Below, piece after piece: positions 20,901 to 31,700 of a DNA stretch of 64,000 nt. Under the pieces are notes generated by a model that was not told the origin of the DNA, searched no databases, and saw nothing but the letters and a program-made list of their open reading frames with translations. The stretch's first letter is position 1, and each line of letters opens with the position of its first letter. Source of the DNA: Protonemura montana (Eukaryota > Arthropoda > Insecta > Plecoptera > Nemouridae); contig OX387605.1 of assembly GCA_947568835.1 (NCBI GenBank), forward strand, positions 11,598,418-11,662,417, given 5' to 3'. A program made the translations under genes and the position numbers.

Positions 20901-23900
20901 ATACTTTTCGTGTTCTTCCATTTTAAGTTTTCGTCAAGTATGATATCAACTTGGCATGAGTTGCAGTATTATCAGTCCTTGCAGTCCTTTATCAGTTTCG
21001 AGTCGATTTTTGCTTCTACATTTTTTCTTTTGAACAAAATATTCTGTTTTGTCAAAATTCAATATGAGTTTATTGGCAGCAAAACAGTTAAGTAGCCTTT
21101 CAAGAGTGGCCTCTCCACTGATTTTCCATGTAGATTCCACCACTCCATGAAGATTCAGTGGTTTTTTTCTTCAATGGTAGTTAAATATACAATTTGTTGC
21201 CTGTCTTTTAAATACAAAGTAATTGAAGAATTAGCAATTCCTCGGATCGCACATTTTGCTAGTTTATAACTCAAAATTCTATGATCAACTCAGTCGAACG
21301 CTTCGGAAAGGTCGCAAGATAAACCTAGCACTAGAAATGTGTTATCAATTGCTGAAAGTATCAAGTGGACGAGATTGTTGACTGCGTGAGTGGTAGACTA
21401 GCTTCGTTGAAATCCGAGTTGAACATCCGATAAAATATTATTCGAATTGATGAAAGTATTCACACGATTAACAATAGCTTGTTCTAAAATGTTTGTGAAC
21501 GGTGGTCATATTGCGATCGGTCTGCAGTTAGAGGGGTCACATTTGTTTCCTTTTTTTTAAATATTGGTGTAATTTTTACTTGTTTGAAAATGTGGGGAAA
21601 TATGCCATTTTATTGCCAAGGACCTAAGTAATTCGTGGCTAATATCTTTTATGAACCGGGCTGAAATTCCAAAAATATCTTGACTTGATGTAGGCTTTAG
21701 TTAACCTAATAATCGCGTTGTAGATAATAGCGTTTAGTGTATAGGAATTTTCAGAGGGCTAGCGTTAATGTTACACTTTTTGCTGATCAAACGATCTGGC
21801 AACGCGTGGTGACAGTGGATGATACCCGATGGCATTTGCGTCCGTGCTTTTTAACACACCCCTACAACTAAATATTTACGATTATGGCACAGATTACGGT
21901 TAATATTATATTCTTTTTTATTAATATTATTACGATTAATATTTACGAAAATATCGGAACATGTAAATCAATCATTGAGATTAACATTAATAAAGATTAA
22001 TTGAGCGTTAACCAGTCTCAAATGCGAGCTATCAGGAAGAAACTAAAGAAAACGAAACACAAGAAACGAAATTTCTTGACACTCAAATTGATGGTGACTT
22101 TATGTTTGAGCACCGTCTGTTTTTGTCGGTAAAGTCAGTGTTGGACTGGCCAGGGCAGCCAGGCGGCAAATGCCGCCGGGGCCTCCAGACGGCCGGGGCC
22201 CCTGAGGCCCCGGCCGGCTGGATTTTTGAAATTTGATTTTCTTGCTTAAACCCACAAATCAGGGTTCCAAAAATAATTTTGGGAAAATTTCTTAGAACAC
22301 TTTTGTAGACTTACGGAATATCATTATACGCTTGTCATTCGGGCCTCGCGACACCGACACAAACGGGGCGCCGGTTCAACCCGTTTCAATCTCCTCTCGC
22401 TCTTTCAAGGCGACACCAAAGTGAATAGTATTTTATACAACGCACTTGTGTAGCACTTGTAGCACATACAAAAAAACTGCACACTCAGGGGGCCTAAAAA
22501 TGCATGGGGTGGCTGCCAAATTGGTTTTTCTTTTAAATGTAAAGTAAAGAAGTCGAAGTAAAGTAGTAAGTGATGTTGGACAAAATTTAGAAGTTATGCT
22601 AAGCATGGTGGTTGATAACCGAATAAGAATTACATGAATTTCTAAATTGTAACTTCCAAATTTGCATCGTATGGGTTATTAAATGATGAGGGTTTGTATT
22701 GAGCTAACCACATATTTGCAGTCGACCACGCGCCTATTTCACATTAGCAACAATAATTATTGGCGTTTCTACGAGGAAATTAAGATTTTTATTTGTCAGC
22801 TACACGGGTCTGGCGGATTAACTCGTGCTATGCTGTCTACAGATTGTTGCCTGAATGATGACCCTAAGCCTAAACTTAAATTTGAAGTCTGAGCTGGCAG
22901 AAAAAAACGGCTAAAACTACAGCGAATTTGTCATTGAATTAACATTGAAACAATATCCACACTTTTGAGTGTCGCAGTGCTTTGTCGGCGCTGCCTCGAG
23001 CCTAGATAGTTTGATTGCTTTGCGCTGTCATCATATTAGCTGTACTCCTACAACACTTTGAGTTTCGGGTGTTGGCATACTATTTTCAGAATGATAAGAT
23101 CCTATGAAAATATGTACGTTATCGCAGATTTCCGCTTACAACTAAATTTTTCACTAACACGTAAAAAAAGCACGTCCTTCTTGAATATAAAAGCAGAGAA
23201 GAGCAAACCTTTCCGGAAATGAATGATCGATTTACACTATCGCAAGAAAAAGTGGGTACGCGGGGCTAACTTGAGCTTACGCCAAAAATAACCTCTGCAG
23301 TGGGCAGAAATTGTATCGTATTCCAGACAAAGAAATGCACCAGTATATTTTTGCCCTAGCACAAGCATTTTTCTGAGAAGTAGATAGGCGATTTCAAAAA
23401 GGCTTTATTTTCAGTAATACCAATATTGTGTTGTAATATCGTGTTAATATCTTGGATCGTGTTTCTACGATTTCGTAGAGTCCTAAAGCCTTGTTGTAAA
23501 TCGTCTATTCAATTTTATGAATCGTCGACGTGTTGACTCTTGTCGACAAATATTTTCATTTTATTTTGGCGTGTGCCGTGCTGCCTGAGTTTTTTTCGGG
23601 GCACAAAATTTGGGTTTTGCTTCGGGCGCCCAAACCCTACACTCTTGAGTACACGACACAATCGTATCTCAAGTCAATAGGTCACAGGTGTATAATTTTG
23701 GTTTAATTAACTTCAAATTGGCCATTGATCGATCATTGTATCTATACAATCTGCATTCTCTATAATGTCGGACTTGGGCGCTGTGGTTTTTGTGTATACA
23801 ACCCTTAGTTTACCTATACACCACCTTGCCTTTACATTCCTTTCCTAATTGGCAAACCCCCCCCCCAAGGCATGGGCTTTGCGGGGCCCTAAAAGTCTCA

Positions 23901-24602
23901 TTGCCGCCGGGGCCTTTTGGAGCCAGTCCGACACTGGGTAAAGTAGTAATTTAAAGGCAATTCTTTGTGCAGACAATTTTACATTAGCGTTATTGGAGTA
24001 CGGTAATAACAATGACTGAAAAAAGCAAAATATATGCTCGGATTTATATGAATAAAAAAAATATTACTATTTAAATTCAAAATGCTCAACATCTTCAGCC
24101 ATAACTCAAAAGCAAACATTTTCTGACCTCAAAGTTCTCTTTGTCGTTTATTCTCGGAGTAATTGTACCATGAGTTTCGCCCTTTGTGTTTATCATCCGA
24201 ATTTCTTCTTTTGTAAACATATCTTTCATTTGATCCGGGGTGGCAGTTGTTGCAAAGTCCAGGTCATGTGGCTGAATGTCAATTAACAAGTCTCTGCAAT
24301 AGAAAGTAAACACATTCTCATACAATTCTCAATTCTCATACAAAAGATGTGAAAGATGATCAAAAAGTTGATAGAATTTAAAAAATATTTGTTGTTTACC
24401 TAACAGCACCACCAGCAATCCGTATTTCATGGCCATACTTTTTAAAAAGAGATGCTAGGGCTGTAAGCTCTGGAGTAAATAATAGGTTGAATTTAGAGTT
24501 CTCAATTTTCATTTCAACCGGAGTAAATTTATCCGTGGAGATTGACAGTGATGATGACATAGCTTTGGCATGGATCTGAATATGTTTTGTAATGTTTTTG
24601 AT
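17950..24602 (-). CDS. TRNT1: CCA tRNA nucleotidyltransferase 1
   Basis: Minus-strand exons 24602-24400, 24293-24128, 20172-20052, 19760-19440, 18974-18758, 18356-18178 and 18092-17950. Starting at the Met at 24560 this gives 435 residues, almost the human length of 434. All class II nucleotidyltransferase motifs are present: motif [12 protein letters not shown] with the metal-binding acidic pair in [11 protein letters not shown], the flexible-loop region [15 protein letters not shown], motif [10 protein letters not shown], motif [16 protein letters not shown], and [13 protein letters not shown]. The C-terminal tRNA-binding part is complete ([15 protein letters not shown], ending WSRKD). It adds CCA to the 3' ends of nuclear and mitochondrial tRNAs. 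The reading frame stays open upstream of the Met to the acceptor at 24603, so a separate 5' exon with a mitochondrial targeting peptide is likely but was not found. The 3.9-kb second intron holds a LINE remnant and a hAT element. Confidence 0.96.
20640..21790 (-). mobile_element. Decayed non-LTR retrotransposon, reverse transcriptase fragment
   Basis: Minus-strand frames, broken by stops and shifts, show reverse transcriptase blocks in order: [25 protein letters not shown] near [41 protein letters not shown] and the C-terminal [19 protein letters not shown] and [13 protein letters not shown] blocks. These match Jockey/CR1-type elements. No endonuclease was recognised. It lies in the same orientation as the host gene TRNT1 and is not functional. 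Confidence 0.8.
22136..23936. mobile_element. Non-autonomous hAT-type DNA transposon with 8-bp target duplication
   Basis: A 1801-bp element in TRNT1 intron 2. The ends are CAGTGTTGGACTGGC at left and the complement of CAGTGTCGGACTGGC at right; terminal CAGTG and an 8-bp duplication are features of the hAT superfamily. The duplication GGTAAAGT is exact at 22128-22135 and 23937-23944. Both subterminal regions are very GC-rich (GCCGCCGGGGCC in opposite orientations). The interior has no transposase-like frame. Confidence 0.88.
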
Positions 24603-25710
24603 CTGAAAATAAAATACAGTAAGAATTTATAAGGCTAAAATTTTTGGGGAAAAACTGCATTTGTCTAAACAGGGATGTGTGTTTGTATGTGTATTATGTG
24701 TGTTTGTTTGTACTCTGACCAAATAGGTTGGACCACTTTGGCGATATTTGCAGAGCATCTTTAAAATGCTTTAAATACTTAGATCTGCTTCGTTTTTTAA
24801 AAGAATTAGCTGGACAGTTTTTTATTTCATATTTTTCAAATGATAGTATGTGGTTTTTAACCATTTAACTCTAGATTAATGGGAGATTAATCCCTACATC
24901 AATTGATTTTTTAATAGCAAGTAATTTATGTTAGTCAAACTTTAAAAATTGGGTGGAAATGTGATCCATATTTGGGATTAGTATGTCATATTATATTTGC
25001 CATATATCATATTTGGTATTTAGTAATAAATAGAGCTGAATGAGGTGATGATGAAATCCAAGCAGTGAATATCAATTCAATTTGGAATATGTTGCACCAC
25101 TCAATTTCCCACCATCGGTTTTGTTGAGTCCGTGTTAAAGATTGCCATGTTATCTGGACTCCCTGACATGGATCCAATTTATGGATGTACACACTAAATT
25201 TACACAAATCAGAATTGTTGTGCTGTTTATTTTTTGTGTAACCATACAACCGATACAACCAAAAAAGTAATTTACCACCAAGCTCGACACTAACCTACAA
25301 ATATCAAGAATAACTGAAAGATCCTGATAATCACTAGAAAATACTTTACTGACTTGTTGAAAGCAATACAGTGTATCTTACTATTGTGTATTTGAGTGGT
25401 CTTATGAATATAGCTGTCTTCATGAAATATATCATAACTATCTCGTGAAGTTTGACAGATGTACCATGATTTACTTCAAAGACTACTTGCCGCCGATCAG
25501 ACACGCACATGGCGATTAGTCAAAATAATACCAGTATGTACTGCATGTGCCGCAACGCTTGATTCGCGCCTTTTTTGCTGTCAAGAGCTACGAAATTTTG
25601 CTCGAAATAATTCGTCTTTCGGTGAAGTACTTGATAGTCGACCTCCAAGATACCGGAGCACAGGAATAATTTTTATTTTATTGTTGACTTCTTTTCTCAT
25701 CTGCGTTGAT
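24603..25710. promoter_or_regulatory. Divergent 5' region between TRNT1 and Zwilch
   Basis: TRNT1 (minus) and Zwilch (plus) are head to head. The first recognised coding bases are about 1.1 kb apart, with the segment at 25450-25700 less AT-rich than the rest and a likely location for shared promoters and 5' UTRs. 24660-24860 holds a diverged dispersed repeat. Motif-level evidence is weak; the arrangement is what supports the call. Confidence 0.35.
24660..24860 (+). repeat. Dispersed repeat R, diverged copy
   Basis: Carries the (TGTG)-rich segment followed by a CTCT...ACC...TTTGCAGAGCA block shared with copies at 26110-26335, 30570-30830 and 34335-34545. No coding capacity or clear ends. Confidence 0.45.
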
Positions 25711-28700
25711 ATGGTATTGCCAAAAATTCAAAATTCTGTAAAAGAATCAACAGAAACACCTTCGTATTTGGAGGTATTGCATGAAAGCAATGCTATCCTC
25801 GTCAGGAAACAGAAAGTAAGTGTGAGATGGTACGAGCATAGAATAATGGTGTGGGCATATAATCATTATTCTATGGTATGGGTGACGTATGTCCAGCTAT
25901 CTATGACCCTAAAATATTATTAGAATGGTTTGGTGAAGTCGTTCAGAGCCATGGGTGAATGTTGTGGAATCAGACTTGCTCTGAGGAAATTGACTTGTGG
26001 TCCTAAAAAGAATCTAAAAAATCCCTCTTTTAGGTCCTCTTTAGGACTTAAAGTCAATCTCAACAAAGCAAGTCCGATACTCACCACAATATTATTAGAA
26101 TTTTCTAATTGATGAGCGTAGCAAGGGAAGCAAAATCTTCAATCTCACATACCTCAGAAAAAAAGGAACTTCTGTGTATTTATTTGCGCTCTAGCGGCCA
26201 AAAGCTTGCTTCAAGTTGAACCAAATTTGTAGAGCATATTGCTCTGTATTGCCTAATTTGTATAGCTAAAGCTGCCAAATAGTTCAAGAGGAACTATTCA
26301 AAATTTACAATATTTTCATATTTTTTAAATGAACTTTGGGCAATTGGCTATGGGAAATTGGGCATCAATTTTTGAGACTGTTATAGTGTTCATAGTAATA
26401 AAATACCCTGCGCATTTCAAGCGTTTGCAATTTAAATAAGATTTTATCTAAATACAACGCATCCAACTCAAATTGAAGTTACTCAAGATTGTCAGGTTGT
26501 GACGTGTTATAGCGTCACTAGAATCAGAGTGACTGAGTATTCACAGCCTCTTAGTTCTTCTCCTTGGAGTTCTGTCATTATCATCGAATACACTAAAATT
26601 GTCTCAAAAAGCAAGTGTCCAAGTAGCTCAATGGGTTAGAGCAACACCGCGATAAATAGAGATCGGGGTTCGAGTCTCCATTTGGGCATCAATTTTTGAG
26701 ATGGTTATAGTGTTCATAATAATAAAACCCCGTGTATTCCAAGCGTTTGCAATTTAAATAAGATTTCATCGGAACTTTTTGGAGTTAATGAAATACAAAC
26801 ACATTGTTGTAAAATTTTCAGATTTTGTTTAAACTTTTTATAGTATGACAACGTTTTTATAAATTTAAAACAAAAATTCAATATACAGAAAGTACCGAAA
26901 GAAGCATGCTGGTTAAAAGAAAAATTATTTATCAAAGTATTTGTTTTCAATTGATTTTTTATTTTTCATCCACTTATTACAACAGGTAGAAAATGTTTCA
27001 TTTAAGGCATATAGCTTGATTATGCCAAATAGTTTTCGTCTTCATGCTCATTTTTATTTTCCTTTTCATTCATCCACTTCTTCCATGTCTCCTTATTTAG
27101 CCAGCTTTCTTTCTCCATTACTTCATTCCATTTCCCACCTCTTACCTCCGCATCATCTTGTACTTTTTGTATCCATCTTTCTCTTGATATTCCTCTTCTC
27201 CTTTTCTCATATTCCAAGCTTAAAATCTTTCTTGGCAATCTTCCTTCTCCATTCTCATAATTTTTCCAAACATTTTCAATCTTTCTTTCCCAATTTTAAA
27301 ACCTATTCTCTCTCTATGTATTAGTTTTCTCAATATTTTGCTTTTAATCTTGTCCAACTTCGTCACCCCTTCAATACTCCTTATAACTTCATCTGCGCTG
27401 CTTCCATTCTTCTTTCCTCCATTCCATTCAAACTCCACTATCCACACCCATACATTAAAATGGGTCCGTAATATATCTTTTATATTAGAACCATACCTTT
27501 TTTGGGGAAGTTTTTGTCCTGCATTAGTTTTCTGACTTTGTTATAAAAAAGTTCTCCTTGTTCTCCTCCTTGCCGTTTATTATTTCTGTTTCGATTCTCG
27601 CATCTTTATTGATCATGCTTCCCAAATATTTGAACTCTTCTTTTTCTTCTATTTCTCTTTCTCGAAGTTTCATTTTAGTTCCCTTTTCTTTCCTCTCTTC
27701 AACACTACCACCTCACTCTTGTCTTGGCTTATTTTCATTCTATACATTCCTGTTATTTTCTCTCATCTTTCAATTTTACTCTTCTCTTTTCTCTTTTCTT
27801 TCTTTCAATCTTTCAATCTGTATTTCCCCATAAGAAAATATCATCAGCATAAACGCATGTATTTGTTTCCCTTTCTTCCCCTTTTACTCCTCTCAACACT
27901 AAATCCATTACCACTACGAAGAACAAAAGTGACAAAACACTTCCTTACCTTAACCCCTTAGTTATTACTAATTAGTTATTAGCATCCATTTTATATGTCC
28001 TTCTAAAATTCTCAGTCTACTATGGCAATTCCTGTAAAAACTTGTAATCCTTTTCAAAATCTCCTCTCCAATTCCTTTTCTAATCAGACATTCTCTCACT
28101 TTTTCTCTGGGTAAATGATTGCCTTTTCTAAATCTAAAAAATCATGTATAACTCCTATCTCTTTTCCCATCTCTTTTCCATTAGATTTCTTAAAGTAAAG
28201 ATCAAATCAACTGTTTATCTTTTTTTCTAAAGCCATATTGTTCATCTTGTAGATTTAGCTCAATTATATTTCGTAGCCTATTGTCGTAACTTGACAACAC
28301 TGTGCTGAGTCAGGTATTGGATGGGTGATCATCATACACTTGACCAGTTCTGTTCGGGAGAGAGGTTGGAGGGATGAAAGTTAGCACAGCAACTTCATTC
28401 GCCTTGCTTGTCAACCTCTCGACAGCATGGATTTGTGGAGGAATCCTGCTGTTCGAGTTGTACCGTCCTTCGGAAGGGACGTTAAGCCGGTGGTCCCCTT
28501 GGTGCTCTTCAACAGGAATAGGCTATACACAGAAGTACACCAGGTTTCCCCTTGTCCCTTCTAGGCTAAGTTAGGTTTATCATCAACCTCACCATTATCC
28601 ACTCATTCACTGACGCCATTAGACTAGTGCCGCATGGTCAGATGTCAAAACACCACAAATCAATCAACCAAAATAATTTATATCCATCTCTTAATTCTTT

Positions 28701-31700
28701 GAATCCATCCCCTTTCTATTTTAATTCACTACATCCAAGTATGCCCATCTTTTGATTTTCATTACATTGACGATCTCGTCAATCCTTCCATTTGAACTAA
28801 CCAAATTTATTTTTCTGATTAGTAATTCTCTTTCTCTTCTTTCTTGTCTTAATTTCTGTTTACTTCTTGTTTTCACTTCACCACTAAAATAATTGTTCTC
28901 CTCTTTTCTATTTCTTACCTTTGTTTTATTATTTTTTAAGTCGCCTATCTTCACCACTTTTTCTGCCAACTCGTATTCTATTTTTGCAATCTTCTCCCCT
29001 CTATTATTGACCAAAAAAACCAATTAATCTTTCTCTGTAATATCTGTTTCTCAGTCATACTTGTTTTGAGTGCTTACCTTTTGCTCTATCCCATACTTCT
29101 TTACTTTCTTCAATATGTTCTTTCCTTTCCCACCTTTGATTGATTCTTATCACATTTATATTTTTGTCTTTTCATTTTTCAAACTTATTATTTAAATATC
29201 TCCTGATAATGCTACTCCAATTGCATATAGATATCTTTACCTCGTTCCCAAAAATTGTCTTTGTTTCTTGTATCAGCTCTTTTAAACTTTCACATATTTC
29301 TTTGGTTATGTCATTTCTGTTATATTAACTCTTCCTCTGAGTCAAATGGTTTGTCCGGTACGGCCTGGAAATGGCAGGACGGCGATGAATTTTAGGTTTC
29401 ACACCCCGCTTTTCTTTCTCAAGTTGCATCGGTCGTAGTGAAGATAGATTAATGAAAAAAACAAACATTTGAAATGTATTGAAATTTTGTTTATTAAAAA
29501 AATTAAAATATCCCCCCCCCCCCCTCTCCCTTTTAAATTTTTTCTACCCCTATTATCTTTTAAAGTAGTATTTTTATTTTCTTGAAATAAGTCTATTTGA
29601 TAGCTAGAAGTATAAACTCCATTTTCTGAAAGTTTCAGAGTGGAACAGCAAGGAAATTTTGAGATAACAGTTAAAAAGTATCGCCGTGTGTAAAAAATCG
29701 CTCGTTTTTACATATGTTTACGAGTATATGGTGTAGTCCACACAAAATCAACACAGCACTAAACCTGACCATCTTTTATGTGAAGTAAAAGTATGCTTAT
29801 GCATAAAGTAGGCTTAGGACAGAATAATACAAATGTTTTCAAAATTTTGTCCCGCACCATTCATGCGCAGTAGCAGTCCAAACTTTAGGACTTTTCAGTA
29901 TTTTGGTACGCCTTCAACTCGTTAAAGATAACAAAAAACAAAAAAACCAATAGAAAGCTGAGAAAATTTCAGCGGGGTGAAGTTGAAAAAAATCCAAAAA
30001 AATATAAAAACTACCCTTAATGTACAAACATTCCCTAAATTGAAAGAAAAACAATTTACCCTCTTTTTAACTTAATGAACATTTTATGAGATATCACCAA
30101 AAAACTGATTAAACTTACCTATCTGAATGTTTCATGATGAAGAGCGTGTCAGTTTTATGTTATTAAGTTATGTTTTGTGTTAATAACCTGTTTGTTGAAG
30201 CTTATAAGAGCAAGAATCTTACCAAGTTTACAAGTTTTCTTGAAGATCAAGCGCGATGGGTCGGTTGAAAAATACTTTGTTTCACATGAGAATATAAATG
30301 GAAAAGAGTTTTAAGTATAAAGTGTGTAATAAAGGAAAATCTTTATTGAATCTTGAACTATTTATGGTTTTAAAATGAAAAAGTTTTGGTAAAATGAAAA
30401 ACCAACTTTCCTAAATTTTCTAAAGTCTCATATTAGAAAAAAAAGTCAAGGCAGTGTATGATGGGCGATTAAGGAGTGATAATCACTCAACCCTTAACAT
30501 TTTCTTGTAAAGTTCGCAATGCCAGCAACCTCAATTGTGGCAAATAACGTAGCGCAGAGGTTTTTCTATGCGAAATCTTCAATATCACCTACACCAAAAC
30601 AAAAAAAAAATATATATATACATATATATTTTTGTGTTTGTGTTTGTGTGCACTCTAGCCTCCAAACACCTGCTCAGATTTGAACCAAATTTGCAGAGAA
30701 CATTTTTGTGTTCTCAACTTGACTAATTGTGTTTTTGAGAAAAATCAGTCAAATAGTTGTGGAACTATTCAATGTTTACAAAAATGTTCATATTTTATAA
30801 ATTAACTTTTTGGAGTTTATAATTGGGACAGCCAGAAATAATAGAAAATGTATAAATACTCTAGCTCACATGGGGCTGTTTACTATTCTCGTTTCAAGAG
30901 GATCAACAGGAACTACTGTTTTTGTTAGAGATAACGAATGTTATCTCGGTAAATTCCAGGGTTAATTAATGTTATTTAACAAGATAACGTTGGTGATCTA
31001 TAGCGAAAAATATACGTGATTGATACCCATGTCTGCAAGACGTGGTTTTCTGTCTGTTTTTCTATTACAGAGTGAAGCTCAAAGAGTTTGCTGTGCTCAT
31101 TCTCTTAAACCTGAAAATATTTGTATTACTTTTAGAGTGAAAATGGCAACATCATGGATAATTCATTCAACAAATACAAGCACATTGAAGCCGAGGATTT
31201 AAACCTGACCGGGACTCCACTTGACTGCCCTTTTCAAACAAATGAAGACCTTGATATCTCTTTGGGGTATGATAAGTGTTCTGTCAACTGGAGGAAAAAT
31301 GAAGAAAACCATTTTCCATACAAAATTTCAGAGGCCATGTAGGTATTCTTCGTATTTCTCACCATTGTAGGTTTCCCAAAGCATTGATCTTGGATGAGAC
31401 TTGATCAATTTTCTCTTGTGAATCAGTGTAAGGGAAATGTAACGCGAAGTGGTTACATAACTTAACGAAAGCAGATACTTGATGAGGGAGAGCAGGAAAC
31501 AAAGGCACGAACTGAAGCAGTTAACAACACAAAAATTATCTATATCAGCTTACCTCCATCACTTTGCTTCTCTTTAAGTTCCTTAACCACTCCACTTTCC
31601 TTTTCCCCTTACATATAATCAGCCATTTGACACACTACACACCAGTTTCTTGTGAATCTTGAATCTACAGTGAAGATTCATTTCACAGTGGTAACTAGCA

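Noticed and set aside
26611..26700. Possible tRNA gene
   Set aside because: A and B boxes are present, but the acceptor and anticodon stems do not form a full tRNA, and several diverged copies with the same flanks show it is a SINE.
26941..27961. Plus-strand Ser/Phe/Leu-rich frames
   Set aside because: They are the complement of a lysine/glutamate-rich LINE reverse transcriptase on the minus strand.
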